Positions 6,514 to 7,035 of a DNA stretch of 7,035 nucleotides are shown here, one piece after another; the stretch's first letter is position 1, and every line of letters starts with the position of its first letter. The DNA is from Alphaproteobacteria bacterium (GTDB taxonomy: Bacteria; Pseudomonadota; Alphaproteobacteria; UBA11222): NCBI GenBank assembly GCA_003454415.1, contig DMKG01000058.1, positions 1 through 7,035 of the forward strand, written 5' to 3'. Below the pieces are notes generated by a model. That model was given only the letters and a program-made list of their open reading frames with translations, did no database searches and had not been told where the DNA came from. A program made the translations under genes and the position numbers.

Positions 6514-7035
6514 AATACTTATGCGCGCCATGCGCGCCAATACTCATGACGTACTGCAAGAGGATCTGATCATCCTCCCCGCCCTTTTCCGTCCTTTCGT
6601 GATTATACTGGAGGCGCAGCCTGCTGAACTCACTATTGGTCCAGTCGGCCATCAGCGCATGGGCTGTCGGATTATGGCCGTCAGAATCCAGTGCGCTACC
6701 TACCAGTCCAACCGGAACAGAGGGCGAATCCAAACGGCTGTATCGATAACCTATCCGCCATTGGGGTAAAAATTTATAGACCCCTTGGAGATACCAGCCG
6801 TCGGAGTGCTCGTCAAAGGGCACGCTGCCCGTGGCTGCATCTGTGTCCGTATATGCGCCTTCCTCATTCCGCCAGAAATATTCACCCTGCAGGAGTATTT
6901 CCGTTTCCCGTGGATTGCCGGTTGGCGCCCAGGTATAACGCAGATCAGTGGCGAAAAGCCGCGTATCCCCCGAAAAGTGAACAATGTCCTCATTACTGGC
7001 GCGATCTTTTACTTTTCCTGAGAGCACATATCCTG
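6512..7035 (-). CDS. Outer-membrane beta-barrel protein, C-terminal part (possible metal receptor; 5' end outside window)
   Basis: About 173 C-terminal residues are visible; the gene enters from beyond base 7035. The sequence alternates polar and hydrophobic/aromatic residues in short runs split by Gly/Asp/Asn-rich turns, as in outer-membrane beta strands: ILLQGEYFWR, GWYLQGVYKF, WRIGYRYSRL, FSRLRLQYNHER and DQILLQYVMSIG. It ends in an aromatic Tyr after GAHGAHKY, roughly like the C-terminal sorting signal of barrel proteins, though that signal usually sits in the last strand. The frame is open through the window edge; GTG 7027 is an internal codon and not a supported start. It is the first visible gene of the metal-transport cluster, 11 bases before the binding-protein start, so it may be the outer-membrane entry route for the same metal. 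From memory the C-terminus resembles proteins called zinc-regulated TonB-dependent outer-membrane receptors, but the plug domain and TonB box would be outside the window. A plain porin remains possible. Confidence 0.7.
   Translation of the reverse strand, partial: GYVLSGKVKDRASNEDIVHFSGDTRLFATDLRYTWAPTGNPRETEILLQGEYFWRNEEGAYTDTDAATGSVPFDEHSDGWYLQGVYKFLPQWRIGYRYSRLDSPSVPVGLVGSALDSDGHNPTAHALMADWTNSEFSRLRLQYNHERTEKGGEDDQILLQYVMSIGAHGAHKY

Overview
The window looks like chromosomal DNA from a Gram-negative proteobacterium, most likely an alphaproteobacterium, though that placement is inferred. The coding GC looks high. The GAPDH carries the segment with TGDQPTLD followed by [10 protein letters not shown], and the PGK carries HFGRPKG and ENTRFH; from memory these are alphaproteobacterial variants. 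The tkt-gap-pgk-fba(class I)-thiE order also fits that group. A signal-peptide-bearing binding protein next to an outer-membrane beta-barrel shows that the cell has two membranes.

Plus strand, 1-4851: a central-carbon cluster. It begins inside the 3' end of transketolase and continues with GAPDH, phosphoglycerate kinase, class I fructose-bisphosphate aldolase and thiamine-phosphate synthase. tkt, gap and pgk are nearly contiguous (2 and 11 bases apart with the starts chosen here) and probably form one transcript. fba follows after a 181-base AT-richer gap that holds two inverted repeats and a strong ribosome binding site, so it may have its own promoter or leader control. thiE follows after a 146-base gap filled by a degenerate ~102-base palindromic repeat element. 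The enzymes cover the C3-C6 part of glycolysis, gluconeogenesis and the pentose-phosphate (or Calvin) cycle. thiE makes thiamine phosphate, the precursor of the cofactor that transketolase needs.

Minus strand, 7035-4823: a metal-uptake cluster transcribed toward thiE. It comprises the C-terminal part of an outer-membrane beta-barrel protein (gene runs off the window), a periplasmic cluster A-I (ZnuA-like) metal-binding protein and an ABC-3 (ZnuB-like) permease. The gene junctions are an 11-base gap and an 11-base overlap, so the genes are probably co-transcribed and translationally coupled. Together they would carry a divalent metal, probably zinc, from the outer surface to the inner membrane. 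No ATPase gene is present here; it should lie upstream of the window or elsewhere. The permease gene ends inside the thiE 3' end (29-base tail-to-tail overlap).

I see no tRNA or rRNA gene, CRISPR array, insertion sequence or phage gene, and no clear undescribed system. The most notable non-coding signals are the two dyads before fba and the palindromic element before thiE. The least understood gene is the partial beta-barrel protein.
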